A DNA stretch of 64,000 nt from Marnyiella aurantia (GTDB taxonomy: Bacteria > Bacteroidota > Bacteroidia > Flavobacteriales > Weeksellaceae), in assembly GCF_014041915.1 (NCBI RefSeq), contig NZ_CP059472.1, positions 2,542,001-2,606,000 on the forward strand, in the 5' to 3' direction. Below, piece by piece: positions 1 to 8,199 of the stretch. The position numbers and the translations under genes are program-made. The stretch's first letter is position 1; each line of letters opens with the position of its first letter. The notes beneath the pieces were generated by a model. It was not told where the DNA came from. It ran no database searches and saw only the letters and a list, made by a program, of their open reading frames with translations.

Positions 1-1
1 A

Positions 2-184
2 ATGCAGGTGGACACTGTGGAGGCTAAATCAATAAAGAAAGGTGGAAAATTCAATATCGTTTCAAAAAATTATCCTTTGACTCCCGACCAAATCAGAAAA
101 AAATATAAGATTTCCGACGGCGGCAGCCAGTATCTGATCTTTACCCAATCCGTAAAGGGTAAAATAATCCTGAAATCCTCCTAA
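2..184 (+). CDS. C-terminal fragment of a class I SAM-dependent methyltransferase (THUMP-like domain)
   Basis: Only the last 60 residues lie in the window; the frame is open to the left edge, so the ATG at base 2 is probably internal. The tail, with a motif reading NYPLTPDQIRKKYKISDGG followed by YLIFTQ, resembles the THUMP-like C-terminal domain of flavobacterial class I methyltransferases, which ends many of these proteins. The catalytic Rossmann domain would lie upstream, outside the window. The assignment is from memory of the family and is moderate; the frame and stop codon are clear. Confidence 0.55.
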   Translation: MQVDTVEAKSIKKGGKFNIVSKNYPLTPDQIRKKYKISDGGSQYLIFTQSVKGKIILKSS

Positions 185-249
185 AAGTTTTGTTACAGGA
201 GGCAAATTTTCTTATTTTTGATGCCAATAATCCAGGAAGAAATATAACT

Positions 250-498
250 ATGAAAAAATTGATATTGGTACTGTTTGTTGCAGGTTTGGCCGTGAGCTGT
301 AAAAAGGTACAGGCAGGCGGAAATCAGGGCGTTCTTAGGTTGGAAAATGATGTAGAACGGTACGATTCTCATGAAAACAGAGCGGCACTTCCTGAAGCAG
401 CGGTGGCAACACCTTCTGCTCCGGATACATTAGCCACCGCGCCGGAAACCGGAATCATGAGCGATTCTGTCCGTGTGCAGACAAGCCAAACTCGTTAA
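250..498 (+). CDS. small putative lipoprotein, unknown function
   Basis: 82 residues starting at the ATG that opens a typical lipoprotein signal: MKK, a hydrophobic run, then the lipobox AVSC with Cys17 followed by KK. The mature part is short, polar and rich in Ala, Pro and Thr, with no recognisable domain, so it is probably a disordered peptide tethered to a membrane. A start 20 codons further upstream is open but would bury the signal peptide. The gene is followed at once by a hairpin terminator and stands alone. Confidence 0.6.
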   Translation: MKKLILVLFVAGLAVSCKKVQAGGNQGVLRLENDVERYDSHENRAALPEAAVATPSAPDTLATAPETGIMSDSVRVQTSQTR

Positions 499-528
499 TT
501 TGCTGCTGCATTTTTGACTGAAAAGCAC

Positions 529-559
529 AATGCCTTGCCTACGCGGGGCATTTTTTTTA
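529..559 (+). terminator. intrinsic terminator
   Basis: AATGCC and GGCATT pair around a roughly 12-base loop and run into eight T. It follows the small lipoprotein gene. Confidence 0.6.
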
Positions 560-570
560 TTTTTACAGTA

Positions 571-642
571 ATCAAATCAAATCAAATCAAACCAAACCAA
601 ATCACCAATCACCAATCACCAATCACCAATCATCAATCACCT
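571..642 (+). repeat. short tandem repeats (pentamer then heptamer)
   Basis: Four copies of ATCAA and two of ACCAA are followed by five near-perfect copies of ATCACCA and a decayed end. The tract lies between the terminator of the small lipoprotein gene and the M20 peptidase start, and continues into CAA/TTAA-rich low-complexity sequence up to the ATG at 703. It could vary in length by slippage and would then alter the leader of the peptidase gene. Confidence 0.8.
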
Positions 643-702
643 TAACAGTATAACAATTTCACAACCTAACGCTTTAACGACTTAACAACTCAACAAGATA
701 AC

Positions 703-2085
703 ATGCAAGAAACACTGAACTACATCAGCGAAAATAAAAAACGCTACCTGGACGAGCTTTTCGAACTGCTTAAAATCGCGTCCATATCGGCAGATCCTGC
801 TTATAAGGATGAAGTCCTGAAATGTGCTGAAGTTTGTGCCGATCACCTTAGAAACGCCGGTGCCGATGAGGTTGAAGTATGCAAAACCAAAGGCTATCCT
901 GTTGTTTATGGCGAAAAAATGGTAGGCAAGGACCTTCCGACCGTTTTGGTGTACGGTCATTACGACGTGCAGCCACCAGATCCGCTGGAACTTTGGACCA
1001 AGCCGCCTTTTGAACCGTATGTAGAAAAAACAGACTTACATCCCGACGGCGCTGTTTTCGCGCGTGGTGCTGCGGATGATAAAGGCCAGTTCTTCATGCA
1101 CATCAAGGCTTTTGAGGCAATGATGAAAACCGACAGTTTACCATGCAACGTAAAATTCATCATTGAAGGTGAAGAAGAAGTGGGTTCTAAAAGTCTTGGC
1201 GATTTTGTGAATGAATACAAAGAGAAACTTTCCTGCGACTGTATCCTGATTTCTGATACCAGTTTGTACTCCACGGAGCAGCCTACGGTGACTACCGGCC
1301 TGCGCGGCCTGAGCTATGTGGAAGTAGAAGTGGAAGGACCGAACAGAGACCTACACTCCGGACTGTACGGTGGCGCGGTTCCGAACCCGATCCATGTCCT
1401 TAGCCGCATGATTGCCGGCCTCATAGATGAAAACGGACATATTACAATAGACGGGTTTTATGATAATGTGGAGGAAGTACCGGCTGAAGAACGTGCCCAG
1501 ATGAACAAACTGAAGGACGATCAGGAAGCTTTTAAATCCTCAATCGGACTTAGCGGAGTAGAGGGAGAAAAAGGTTTCACTACACTCGAACGTACTTCCA
1601 TCCGTCCTACTTTGGACTGCAACGGAATCTGGGGCGGTTATACCGGCGAAGGTGCCAAGACCGTAATTCCGTCTAAAGCTTTTGCCAAAATTTCCATGCG
1701 TTTGGTTCCTTACCAGACTCCGGAGGAGATCACCGGAAAGTTTACAAAGTATTTTGAAAAGATTGCTCCCGCCAATGTAAAGGTGAAAGTGAACCCACAT
1801 CACGGAGGTATGCCTTACGTTTTACCAAGTGATACAAAGGAATTTAATGCAGCAAAAAAAGCAATGGAGACTGCGTTCGGAACAGAGGTGCTGCCCTTCC
1901 GCAGCGGCGGAAGTATCCCGATTACGGCCATGTTTGAAGAAGTCCTTGGGGCTAAATCTGTACTGATGGGCTTTGGTCTGGCCTCCGACGCCATTCATTC
2001 GCCAAACGAACATTATGGACTTTATAATTTTTACAAAGGCATAGAAAGTATACCGTTGTTCTTTAAGAACTATGCTGGAAGATAA
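703..2085 (+). CDS. M20 family dipeptidase (zinc peptidase)
   Basis: 460 residues, full length for M20 dipeptidases of the CNDP/PepV-like type. Visible metal and catalytic motifs: GHYDVQP near residues 85-91 (His ligand), RGAADDKGQ near 121-129 (bridging Asp), EGEEEVGS near 155-162 (general base Glu and metal Glu), a later Asp in ISDTS, and IHSPNEH near 431-437 (C-terminal His ligand). The dimerisation insert between the metal motifs is present. It would hydrolyse dipeptides in the cytosol; no signal peptide is visible. It stands alone between a repeat tract and its own terminator. Confidence 0.92.
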   Translation: MQETLNYISENKKRYLDELFELLKIASISADPAYKDEVLKCAEVCADHLRNAGADEVEVCKTKGYPVVYGEKMVGKDLPTVLVYGHYDVQPPDPLELWTKPPFEPYVEKTDLHPDGAVFARGAADDKGQFFMHIKAFEAMMKTDSLPCNVKFIIEGEEEVGSKSLGDFVNEYKEKLSCDCILISDTSLYSTEQPTVTTGLRGLSYVEVEVEGPNRDLHSGLYGGAVPNPIHVLSRMIAGLIDENGHITIDGFYDNVEEVPAEERAQMNKLKDDQEAFKSSIGLSGVEGEKGFTTLERTSIRPTLDCNGIWGGYTGEGAKTVIPSKAFAKISMRLVPYQTPEEITGKFTKYFEKIAPANVKVKVNPHHGGMPYVLPSDTKEFNAAKKAMETAFGTEVLPFRSGGSIPITAMFEEVLGAKSVLMGFGLASDAIHSPNEHYGLYNFYKGIESIPLFFKNYAGR

Positions 2086-2103
2086 GGACATTCAAATAAA
2101 TGT

Positions 2104-2140
2104 AAAGCCTCGCAAATAGCGGGGCTTTGTAATTTATTAC
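2104..2140 (+). terminator. intrinsic terminator after M20 dipeptidase
   Basis: A 10-pair stem (AAAGCCTCGC with GCGGGGCTTT, one G-T pair) with a five-base loop, followed by a T-rich stretch. Confidence 0.75.
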
Positions 2141-2159
2141 TTTGTTGGTGATAAGATTT

Positions 2160-2190
2160 TTTGGTGATTCCGTAATTTTTTGTATGTTTA
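2160..2190 (+). promoter_or_regulatory. Bacteroidota promoter of first T9SS cargo gene
   Basis: TTTG at 2160-2163 and TATGTTTA at 2183-2190 are separated by 19 bases, close to the -33 TTTG / -7 TAnnTTTG pattern (one mismatch at the last base of the -7 box). Confidence 0.5.
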
Positions 2191-2213
2191 TCATTACTAA
2201 AAAATAAAATATT

Positions 2214-3125
2214 ATGAGAAAAATCATACTTTCTGCATGCTTAGCGGTGTATTCATTCGCAAATGCGCAAACCAATGTGTATAGTTATGGTTTCGATACT
2301 GATTTTGGCACAGACTGGACAAGGACCAACCAAAGCACAGCACCACCCGCTACACCAACATTATGGAGTAAAGCAACTTATACAGCACAAACCACCTCTA
2401 TTTTCGGCAGCGGGATTGGGGGGGTACCTTCCGGGCAGGCTGGAGGACAGAATTCCTTTGCACTGGTTAATTATACCAGTACAAACACCGGTACCATCAG
2501 TAATTGGCTCATTACTCCCACCGTCAACGTGCAGGATGGAGATGTTGTAACTTTTTATACGCGCAAAGGTACAGACGGGACTACTGATTATCCGGACAGA
2601 TTAGAGTTGAGATACAGTTCCGCAGCTACTACAGTGGTACCAAGTACGGGTCCAACCGATGTGGGCAGCTTTACTAACCTGGGAGTTTCTGTAAATCCAA
2701 ATCAGGCGGTAGGTTTTGTGTACCCTCAAACCTGGACTCAATATACTTTTAATATTACAGGAGTTGGCTCAACACCGGTTCCTGTGAAATTTGCCTTCAG
2801 GTATTTTGTTACCAGCGCTGGACCAAGTGGTACTAATTCAGATATTATTGGAATTGACAGCTTCCAGGTAACCAGATCTACGATGGCTATAGGCGAAGTT
2901 TCCAGAAATAAATTATCCGTTTATCCTAATCCGACAACTGATTTTATTAAAATTGACGGTGCATATAAATTGCAATCCGTCGCTGTCTATGATATGAGCG
3001 GCAGAAAAGTAGCTGTTACGGTAAAAGGAAATACAGTGGATGTAACAAGCCTGTCTAATGGCACATATATTATTGACATAGAGACCTATAGCGGTAACGT
3101 GTCAGAAAAGTTTATTAAGAAGTAA
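2214..3125 (+). CDS. secreted T9SS cargo protein with type A sorting domain
   Basis: 303 residues: a signal peptide (MRKIILSACLAVYSFANA, cleavage before Q), a central beta-rich region of the choice-of-anchor J kind (YSYGFDTDFGTDW, NWLITPTVNV), and from about residue 233 a type A T9SS sorting domain with VYPNPTTD, a YDMSGRKV strand and the terminal KFIKK. It should be exported by Sec and then by T9SS to the surface or medium. Its role is unknown; anchor-J regions are common in adhesins and in carbohydrate- or matrix-binding proteins. First of four cargo genes in a row, each separately terminated. Confidence 0.85.
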   Translation: MRKIILSACLAVYSFANAQTNVYSYGFDTDFGTDWTRTNQSTAPPATPTLWSKATYTAQTTSIFGSGIGGVPSGQAGGQNSFALVNYTSTNTGTISNWLITPTVNVQDGDVVTFYTRKGTDGTTDYPDRLELRYSSAATTVVPSTGPTDVGSFTNLGVSVNPNQAVGFVYPQTWTQYTFNITGVGSTPVPVKFAFRYFVTSAGPSGTNSDIIGIDSFQVTRSTMAIGEVSRNKLSVYPNPTTDFIKIDGAYKLQSVAVYDMSGRKVAVTVKGNTVDVTSLSNGTYIIDIETYSGNVSEKFIKK

Positions 3126-3137
3126 ATTAAAGTTTGG

Positions 3138-3161
3138 AAACCGGCGGCAGCCGGTTTTTTT
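3138..3161 (+). terminator. intrinsic terminator
   Basis: Perfect 8-pair stem AAACCGGC/GCCGGTTT with loop GGCA, then a T run. Confidence 0.85.
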
Positions 3162-3321
3162 ATGCCCATTAGGTTTGAGGGAATAGACAGCTCGACCGGA
3201 TTTCAACCCCGGGGTATGGAATCAGAAAGAGGACGAGCACGCTACAATCTTATTAAAAAAAAATGGCGTAATTGTAGATATTGTCTTAATTTAGCAATCA
3301 AAATAATTTATAATAAAAAAT

Positions 3322-4380
3322 ATGAAAAAAGTTTTATCCTCTCTGTTGCTAACTTCTGCAACAATGATGATGTTCGGACAGGTGATCCTTAACGAAAATT
3401 TTAACGCTTTAAACAACGGTAATCTGGGAACAAATGTTGCGGGAACCGCTGCCGGACAGAATGGATGGTTTACCTTAGGTGGTGCAAATGCGGATTATCA
3501 GGTTACAACAATTGATGCTGCCCACGGAAAATCCATGCAGATTATAGGATCCAACAGTTATAATGCGATAACACCTGCATTAAACGGACGGCTTGCAGCT
3601 CAGTTAACAAGTGCCGTAGCAAATGCGGGTAACAATATTGTGCAGGTTAAATTTGAACTGTACACAGGTAATTCTACGGGTGCGGGTGCTGCTCAAATGA
3701 GGGTTTGGGGTATGGATGGAGCGACAAGCAGAACTATTGGAGGTTATTATTATGATTTTGCCACAAAAACGCTTTATGGACTTGCGACATTAAATAATTT
3801 GGTGGCTCCTGTTTTTCCAGCAACAACGCCAGCACTGGGTCCTTGGACCTTCACTTACAATTTAACTGCTGGACCTGGAGTTATCTTAACTGCCAACACT
3901 TGGTATACCCTTATCTATGAATATAATAAGACGACCGGTGTATCTACCTGGAGACATCCGGGAGGATCTGGTTCCACGCCGACTACAGGTACAACAAGTT
4001 TATTAATGCCGGGTATGACAGCTGAAGATATTTATTTCTACAATAATTCCGCACCTACAAATACGGTAAGTAATGTAATTGGCGTAGATAATATCATGGC
4101 ACAGTTTGGTACCGCTGGATCACTTTCAACAGATGATGTGGTGAACACGGTAGATGTTAAAGGTAGTCTTGCGATCTATCCAAATCCAACATCAGACATC
4201 CTGAACATTAAAACGGAGTCCAAAATAAATGCGGTTTCTGTAGTAGACATGACGGGAAGAAAGATCAATGTGAAAGTAGAGAGTGACAAAGTTGATGTAA
4301 GCGCTCTTCCGGTTGGAACGTACTTAATCAACGTTGAAACCAAGGACGGAATCTCAACTGAGAAATTTATTAAAAAATAG
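3322..4380 (+). CDS. secreted T9SS cargo protein with type A sorting domain
   Basis: 352 residues. It has an N-terminal signal peptide (MKKVLSSLLLTSATMMMFG, then Q) and a beta-rich middle (ILNENFNALNNGNLG, GWFTLGG) like the lectin- or concanavalin-like regions of secreted Bacteroidota proteins. The sorting domain starts at about residue 282 (IYPNPTSDILNI, VVDMTGRKI, KFIKK). The last 207 bases are about 93 percent identical to the end of the next gene although the upstream parts are unrelated. Its start lies in a region resembling that of the gene at 6206 (EN..N..L..GN), so those two may share a fold. Function unknown. Confidence 0.85.
   Translation: MKKVLSSLLLTSATMMMFGQVILNENFNALNNGNLGTNVAGTAAGQNGWFTLGGANADYQVTTIDAAHGKSMQIIGSNSYNAITPALNGRLAAQLTSAVANAGNNIVQVKFELYTGNSTGAGAAQMRVWGMDGATSRTIGGYYYDFATKTLYGLATLNNLVAPVFPATTPALGPWTFTYNLTAGPGVILTANTWYTLIYEYNKTTGVSTWRHPGGSGSTPTTGTTSLLMPGMTAEDIYFYNNSAPTNTVSNVIGVDNIMAQFGTAGSLSTDDVVNTVDVKGSLAIYPNPTSDILNIKTESKINAVSVVDMTGRKINVKVESDKVDVSALPVGTYLINVETKDGISTEKFIKK
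4174..4380 (+). repeat. copy A of a 207-base repeat encoding a T9SS sorting domain
   Basis: Aligned by eye with 5864-6070, without gaps, about 15 of 207 positions differ and most are third-codon positions. The match starts abruptly at ATCTATCCAAA and runs to the stop codon. Confidence 0.9.
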
Positions 4381-4404
4381 TTTTTTTACAACCTGAATTT
4401 CTAG

Positions 4405-4430
4405 AGCCTGATGTAATGTCAGGCTTTTTA
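4405..4430 (+). terminator. intrinsic terminator
   Basis: AGCCTGA/TCAGGCT stem of seven pairs with a seven-base loop, followed by a T run. Confidence 0.75.
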
Positions 4431-4450
4431 AATTTAAATATATCATGGTA

Positions 4451-4482
4451 TTTGGCTGTTAAGTTAAACTGTGCTATTTTTA
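4451..4482 (+). promoter_or_regulatory. Bacteroidota promoter of third T9SS cargo gene
   Basis: TTTG at 4451-4454 and TATTTTTA at 4475-4482, spacing 20 bases; the -7 box differs from TAnnTTTG only in the last base. The ATG follows 26 bases downstream. Confidence 0.5.
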
Positions 4483-4507
4483 TCACTAAATTTTATACAT
4501 ATTCAAC

Positions 4508-6070
4508 ATGAAAAAAACATTACTTTCTTTATTTGTACTTGCCTCGCTGGTGAGTACTGCGCAGGTTCACAGCAGCAACTTTGAACCAACACTAGGTCCT
4601 TTATCTAATTGGACTTTATATAATGTAGATGCCAAAACGCCGGCTACTCAAGTTGCTTACGTGAATAATGCGTGGATTCAACGCATCGAGGAGTTTGATA
4701 ACAATGTTGCCTTAAGTACCTCATATTACACTCCCGCGGGTGCATCCAATGACTGGATGGTTTCTCCTGCAATTACACTTCCAACCGGTACAAACAATCT
4801 TTACTGGCACGCCCGTTCATATGACCCATTATATAAGGAATCATACAAAGTTTATGTATCGACCACCGGTAATGCGGTTTCTAATTTTACAACACCACTG
4901 CTTACCGTGAACGCAGAGGAAGCCACATGGCAAAATAAAAGTTTAGATTTAAGTGCATATAGTGGTCAAACAGTTTACATAGCATTCCAGAATTTTTCTA
5001 ATGATGCATTTTTGGGTGCCATTGACAATGTTCATGTGATTAACGGTGTAAGTCCTAATGTAGGTCGGGCGGTTACAACTTCAGGCATTACAAGGAATCA
5101 AGGGACGATCAACTGGACAGCAGCCACAGGTGCCACAGGTTATGATTATTCTTTTGGGGCAGTAGGGCATATCCCAACAGTTACGGGGACAACGGCCGCC
5201 GCGACATTAACCCAAACATTCTCGGGTTTAAATGCCAATTTACGCTATCAGTATTTTGTAAGAAGTAAGAATGGAGCCACCAACGGCGGTTGGGTCGGTC
5301 CGTACTCTTTGTTTACCGCGCATGGACCTTCCAATGCAAGCCCGTATTCCTATGGATTTGACAACCCAGCAGCAGGATTCTTCCATAATGATGGCTGGTC
5401 TGGAAATTGGTCAACTAACGCAACAGTAGGAAACCCGCAGGGTGGTGCACAAATGGCATTTTCTAACAGTAGCACTGTAGCAGCGACTCCAACCAATAAC
5501 TATCTTTATACTAGGCCTTTGCATCTTGTGGCTGGAGAATCATACACAATGACTTTTTACCTGAGGAACTTTAGTGCTGCTCCAATCGTCGCTCCACAAA
5601 GTATTGCACTTAAGGTTGGGGCAGAGAATACACCAGCTGCACAAACTACTACAGTTTGGAGTTCTACCACTTTTGCAGCTACAGCCTGGACCCAGTTTAC
5701 AACGACTTATGTGCCAACTGCAACGGGTACCCATTACTTCAGTTTCCATCACACAACGCCAGGTGCGACTGCGGGTGTTTCATTAGGATTAGATACGTTT
5801 AATCTTAATACTACAGCTGTACTTGGTACTGCGGAGATTAAGAATGTTGATCAGCAGTTGTTAATCTATCCAAACCCAACTTCTGACATCCTGAACATTA
5901 AAACGGACTCCAAAATCAATGCGGTTTCTGTGGTAGACATGACGGGAAGAAAGATCAATGTTAAATTAGAAGGTGACAAAGTTAATGTAAGCGCACTTCC
6001 GGTTGGAACGTACTTAATCAACGTTGAAACCAAGGACGGAATCTCTACTGAGAAATTCATTAAGAAATAG
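4508..6070 (+). CDS. secreted T9SS cargo protein: choice-of-anchor J, fibronectin III-like and sorting domains
   Basis: 520 residues. Signal peptide MKKTLLSLFVLASLVSTA; a first choice-of-anchor J-like jellyroll (DWMVSPAITLPTG, YIAFQNFSND, AIDNVHV) to about residue 180; a fibronectin type III-like segment near 190-270 (GTINWTAATGATGYDY, LRYQYFVRSKN); a second beta region from about 285 (YSYGFDNPAAGF, YTMTFYLRNFS); and the type A T9SS sorting domain from about 450 to KFIKK. The architecture suggests a surface adhesin or substrate-binding protein. Its last 207 bases nearly duplicate those of the gene before it. Confidence 0.87.
   Translation: MKKTLLSLFVLASLVSTAQVHSSNFEPTLGPLSNWTLYNVDAKTPATQVAYVNNAWIQRIEEFDNNVALSTSYYTPAGASNDWMVSPAITLPTGTNNLYWHARSYDPLYKESYKVYVSTTGNAVSNFTTPLLTVNAEEATWQNKSLDLSAYSGQTVYIAFQNFSNDAFLGAIDNVHVINGVSPNVGRAVTTSGITRNQGTINWTAATGATGYDYSFGAVGHIPTVTGTTAAATLTQTFSGLNANLRYQYFVRSKNGATNGGWVGPYSLFTAHGPSNASPYSYGFDNPAAGFFHNDGWSGNWSTNATVGNPQGGAQMAFSNSSTVAATPTNNYLYTRPLHLVAGESYTMTFYLRNFSAAPIVAPQSIALKVGAENTPAAQTTTVWSSTTFAATAWTQFTTTYVPTATGTHYFSFHHTTPGATAGVSLGLDTFNLNTTAVLGTAEIKNVDQQLLIYPNPTSDILNIKTDSKINAVSVVDMTGRKINVKLEGDKVNVSALPVGTYLINVETKDGISTEKFIKK
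5864..6070 (+). repeat. copy B of a 207-base repeat encoding a T9SS sorting domain
   Basis: About 93 percent identical to 4174-4380, with silent changes dominating. The neighbouring cargo genes at 2214 and 6206 carry sorting domains of the same type that differ far more. Confidence 0.9.
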
Positions 6071-6092
6071 TTCTTATTAACAAAACGCGAAG

Positions 6093-6116
6093 CGCCTCCA
6101 ATTGGGGGCGTTTTTC
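6093..6116 (+). terminator. intrinsic terminator
   Basis: CGCCTCC pairs with GGGGGCG around AATT (seven pairs, one G-T), then five T. Confidence 0.75.
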
Positions 6117-6205
6117 GTTTCCAGACGAAACTATTTTGAGGAAATAAAAAAATACAACTTTGTATATTTATTTTTAAATTTACATCACCTTTAAATATTA
6201 AAAAC

Positions 6206-7186
6206 ATGAAAAAAATTCTACTTTCTACTGCATTGATAGTGGTAGCCACGGTGGCCAATTCGCAAACTTTAATGACGGAAAATTTTGAGACCCTAACAGT
6301 TGGTAACGTATCAGCAGATGCCACAGGTCTTACTCCCGGTCAGGGCGGCTGGTCCATTAATGGTCCTTCGGTCGCCGATTTTCAGATTATTAGCTCAGGG
6401 ACCGACAAGGACCTGCAGATAACCGGGGCTGCGGGCGATGCAACCTCTTCGCGCTATATGTGGAAGGATGGTCTTGCTGCTTTGTGGGCCGCACGAACTC
6501 CCGGAAACAACATTATACAGATTGAATATGATTTCTTTACCGGACCAACTTCCACAAGTAAAAATACGGTGGGAATGGAACTTTATAATACAGCATACGC
6601 GAAGTATTTAGGAGGTTTCAGAATGCGGGCCGATACAAAAGTCTTGAATGGTATATACACCACGGCTGCCGGCATAAATCCATCATTGGTTAACCTGGGC
6701 GCTACGCCTGTTGTTTTGCCTGCCAACCAGTGGGTTAGGGTAGGTTGGGCATATAATTCCACTACAGGTCTTATAACTTTTAAAGGTCCCGGATTCGAAG
6801 GAACCATTGCTGGGGCAGTGTCTGATATTTACGAGTTGGATTTTACAATGGAAAACTTTGAAACTACAGGAAATACCTCAAGTTTCAATGCGCTGTTTGA
6901 TAACCTTGCTGTACGGGCAGTTGCAGCAGTGAATCTATTGGGTACCAGCGAAGCTACCTTAAAGAAAATGGGTATTTCCGTCTCTCCAAATCCAACCGCC
7001 GACTACCTGAGAGTGGACTCCAAGGCCCGGATTCTGAACACCTACATTTACGACCTTTCCGGTATCAGGATGGATGCAAAAATGGTGGATGGTAAAATCG
7101 ATGTAAGAAGTCTGCCAGTGGGGAACTACATCCTCGGTTTAAAGACTGAAGAGGGCATGGTGAGCAAAAAGTTTATTAAAAAATAA
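6206..7186 (+). CDS. secreted T9SS cargo protein with type A sorting domain
   Basis: 326 residues: a signal peptide (MKKILLSTALIVVATVANS, then Q), a beta-rich body beginning ENFETLTVGNVSAD and GQGGWSI, and a sorting domain from about residue 255 (VSPNPTADYLRV, IYDLSGIRM, KKFIKK). The N-terminal pattern resembles the 3322 gene, so both probably have the same jellyroll fold. The sorting domain is diverged from those of the two genes before it. Last of the four-gene cargo cluster. Function unknown. Confidence 0.85.
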   Translation: MKKILLSTALIVVATVANSQTLMTENFETLTVGNVSADATGLTPGQGGWSINGPSVADFQIISSGTDKDLQITGAAGDATSSRYMWKDGLAALWAARTPGNNIIQIEYDFFTGPTSTSKNTVGMELYNTAYAKYLGGFRMRADTKVLNGIYTTAAGINPSLVNLGATPVVLPANQWVRVGWAYNSTTGLITFKGPGFEGTIAGAVSDIYELDFTMENFETTGNTSSFNALFDNLAVRAVAAVNLLGTSEATLKKMGISVSPNPTADYLRVDSKARILNTYIYDLSGIRMDAKMVDGKIDVRSLPVGNYILGLKTEEGMVSKKFIKK

Positions 7187-7208
7187 GGTGAAGACTTAAT
7201 GGTTTGGG

Positions 7209-7237
7209 TTCCGCACTTCGGTGCGGAATTTTTTTTG
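7209..7237 (+). terminator. intrinsic terminator with UUCG tetraloop
   Basis: Perfect 8-pair stem TTCCGCAC/GTGCGGAA closed by TTCG and followed by eight T. Confidence 0.92.
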
Positions 7238-7368
7238 TTTATTGATCTTCACTTAGGTGGAATCGCAGGATTTTTTAAACCCACCCTCGCTATGGCTGGT
7301 AATAAATCTCTTAAAATTGCTCCTTTCCAGAGCCTTTTTGCTATCTTTAGGCCACCAAAAATTAAAGT

Positions 7369-8076
7369 ATGTTTAAAGATAAAGTAGCCTATATAACAGG
7401 CGGAACCAAGGGTATTGGTTTTGGGATCGCCGAAGTTTTATTGAAGCACGGAATTAAAGTAGCGGTGTCGGGAAGAAAACAGGAAGATGCCGAGGAGGCT
7501 GCCAGAATTCTTTCTGATGACGGCTCCATGGCTTTTGGTATTGCCTCTGACGTTCGGAATTTTGAAGATGAACAGAAAGCAGTATCAGAAATCATTAACA
7601 AATTCGGCAGACTGGATTATGTTATTGCCAATGCCGGTCTTGGCGTGTTTAAACCGATAGACCAAATGGAACTGGAGGACTGGAACAGCATGATTGAAAC
7701 CAACCTGACGGGCATATTCCATGCCCTGAAAGCTTCTGTTGATGAACTGAAGAAATCAGAAGGATATTATATTACCATTTCCAGCCTGGCCGGGACCAAC
7801 TTCTTTGAAAACGGTGCCGGTTACAATGCCTCCAAGTTTGGCGCGGTAGGTTTTACCCAAGCGGCTATGATCGATTTGCGTAAGTACAATATTAAGGTTT
7901 CCACCATTATGCCGGGATCTGTTTCCACCAATTTTAACGGAAACGAACCATCGGAAAAAGACGCCTGGAAAATACAGCCGGAAGATCTGGGTGAACTTGT
8001 ATTGGACATACTGAAAATGAATCCGCGTACCTTACCCAGTAAAATAGAGATCAGACCCTCTAAACCAAACAGTTAA
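7369..8076 (+). CDS. short-chain dehydrogenase/reductase (classical SDR)
   Basis: 235 residues. The Rossmann motif TGGTKGIG lies near residues 10-17, NAG near 88-90, catalytic Ser in ISSLAG and the YNASK motif near 152-156, all intact, so it should be an active NAD(P)-dependent oxidoreductase in the cytosol. A basic residue after the second strand (SGRK) favours NADP. The substrate cannot be told from the sequence; the best guess is a 3-oxoacyl-ACP or sugar/ketone reductase. It stands alone, with a cargo-gene terminator upstream and its own terminator downstream. TATCTTTA at 7342-7349 may be its -7 box. Confidence 0.88.
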   Translation: MFKDKVAYITGGTKGIGFGIAEVLLKHGIKVAVSGRKQEDAEEAARILSDDGSMAFGIASDVRNFEDEQKAVSEIINKFGRLDYVIANAGLGVFKPIDQMELEDWNSMIETNLTGIFHALKASVDELKKSEGYYITISSLAGTNFFENGAGYNASKFGAVGFTQAAMIDLRKYNIKVSTIMPGSVSTNFNGNEPSEKDAWKIQPEDLGELVLDILKMNPRTLPSKIEIRPSKPNS

Positions 8077-8084
8077 TTATGTTA

Positions 8085-8133
8085 TAAATATTATTCCGCA
8101 TAGTGCTATGCATGCATAATATTTATTTTTTTT
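8085..8133 (+). terminator. intrinsic terminator with nested hairpin
   Basis: A 10-pair A/T stem (TAAATATTAT/ATAATATTTA) encloses a smaller GCATA/TATGC hairpin and is followed by eight T. It ends the SDR transcript before the ETF genes. Confidence 0.7.
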
Positions 8134-8199
8134 ATCTTAGCAAAAATAAAAATCACAACCGGGGCCGTACGCGGTTTCAATTTAAAAATAACTTTCAAC

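Noticed and set aside
571-642. Possible CRISPR-like array
   Set aside because: Units are 5-7 bases without spacers, so it is a simple tandem repeat. No CRISPR array or cas gene was seen anywhere in the window.
3162-3392. Open frame of 76 codons overlapping the start of the second cargo gene
   Set aside because: It lacks family likeness, overlaps a gene with a clear signal peptide and runs out of frame with it; its second half is only the shifted reading of that gene.
5866-6324. Minus-strand open frame of 152 codons across two cargo genes
   Set aside because: It spans a sorting domain, a terminator and the next signal peptide on the other strand; antisense shadow.
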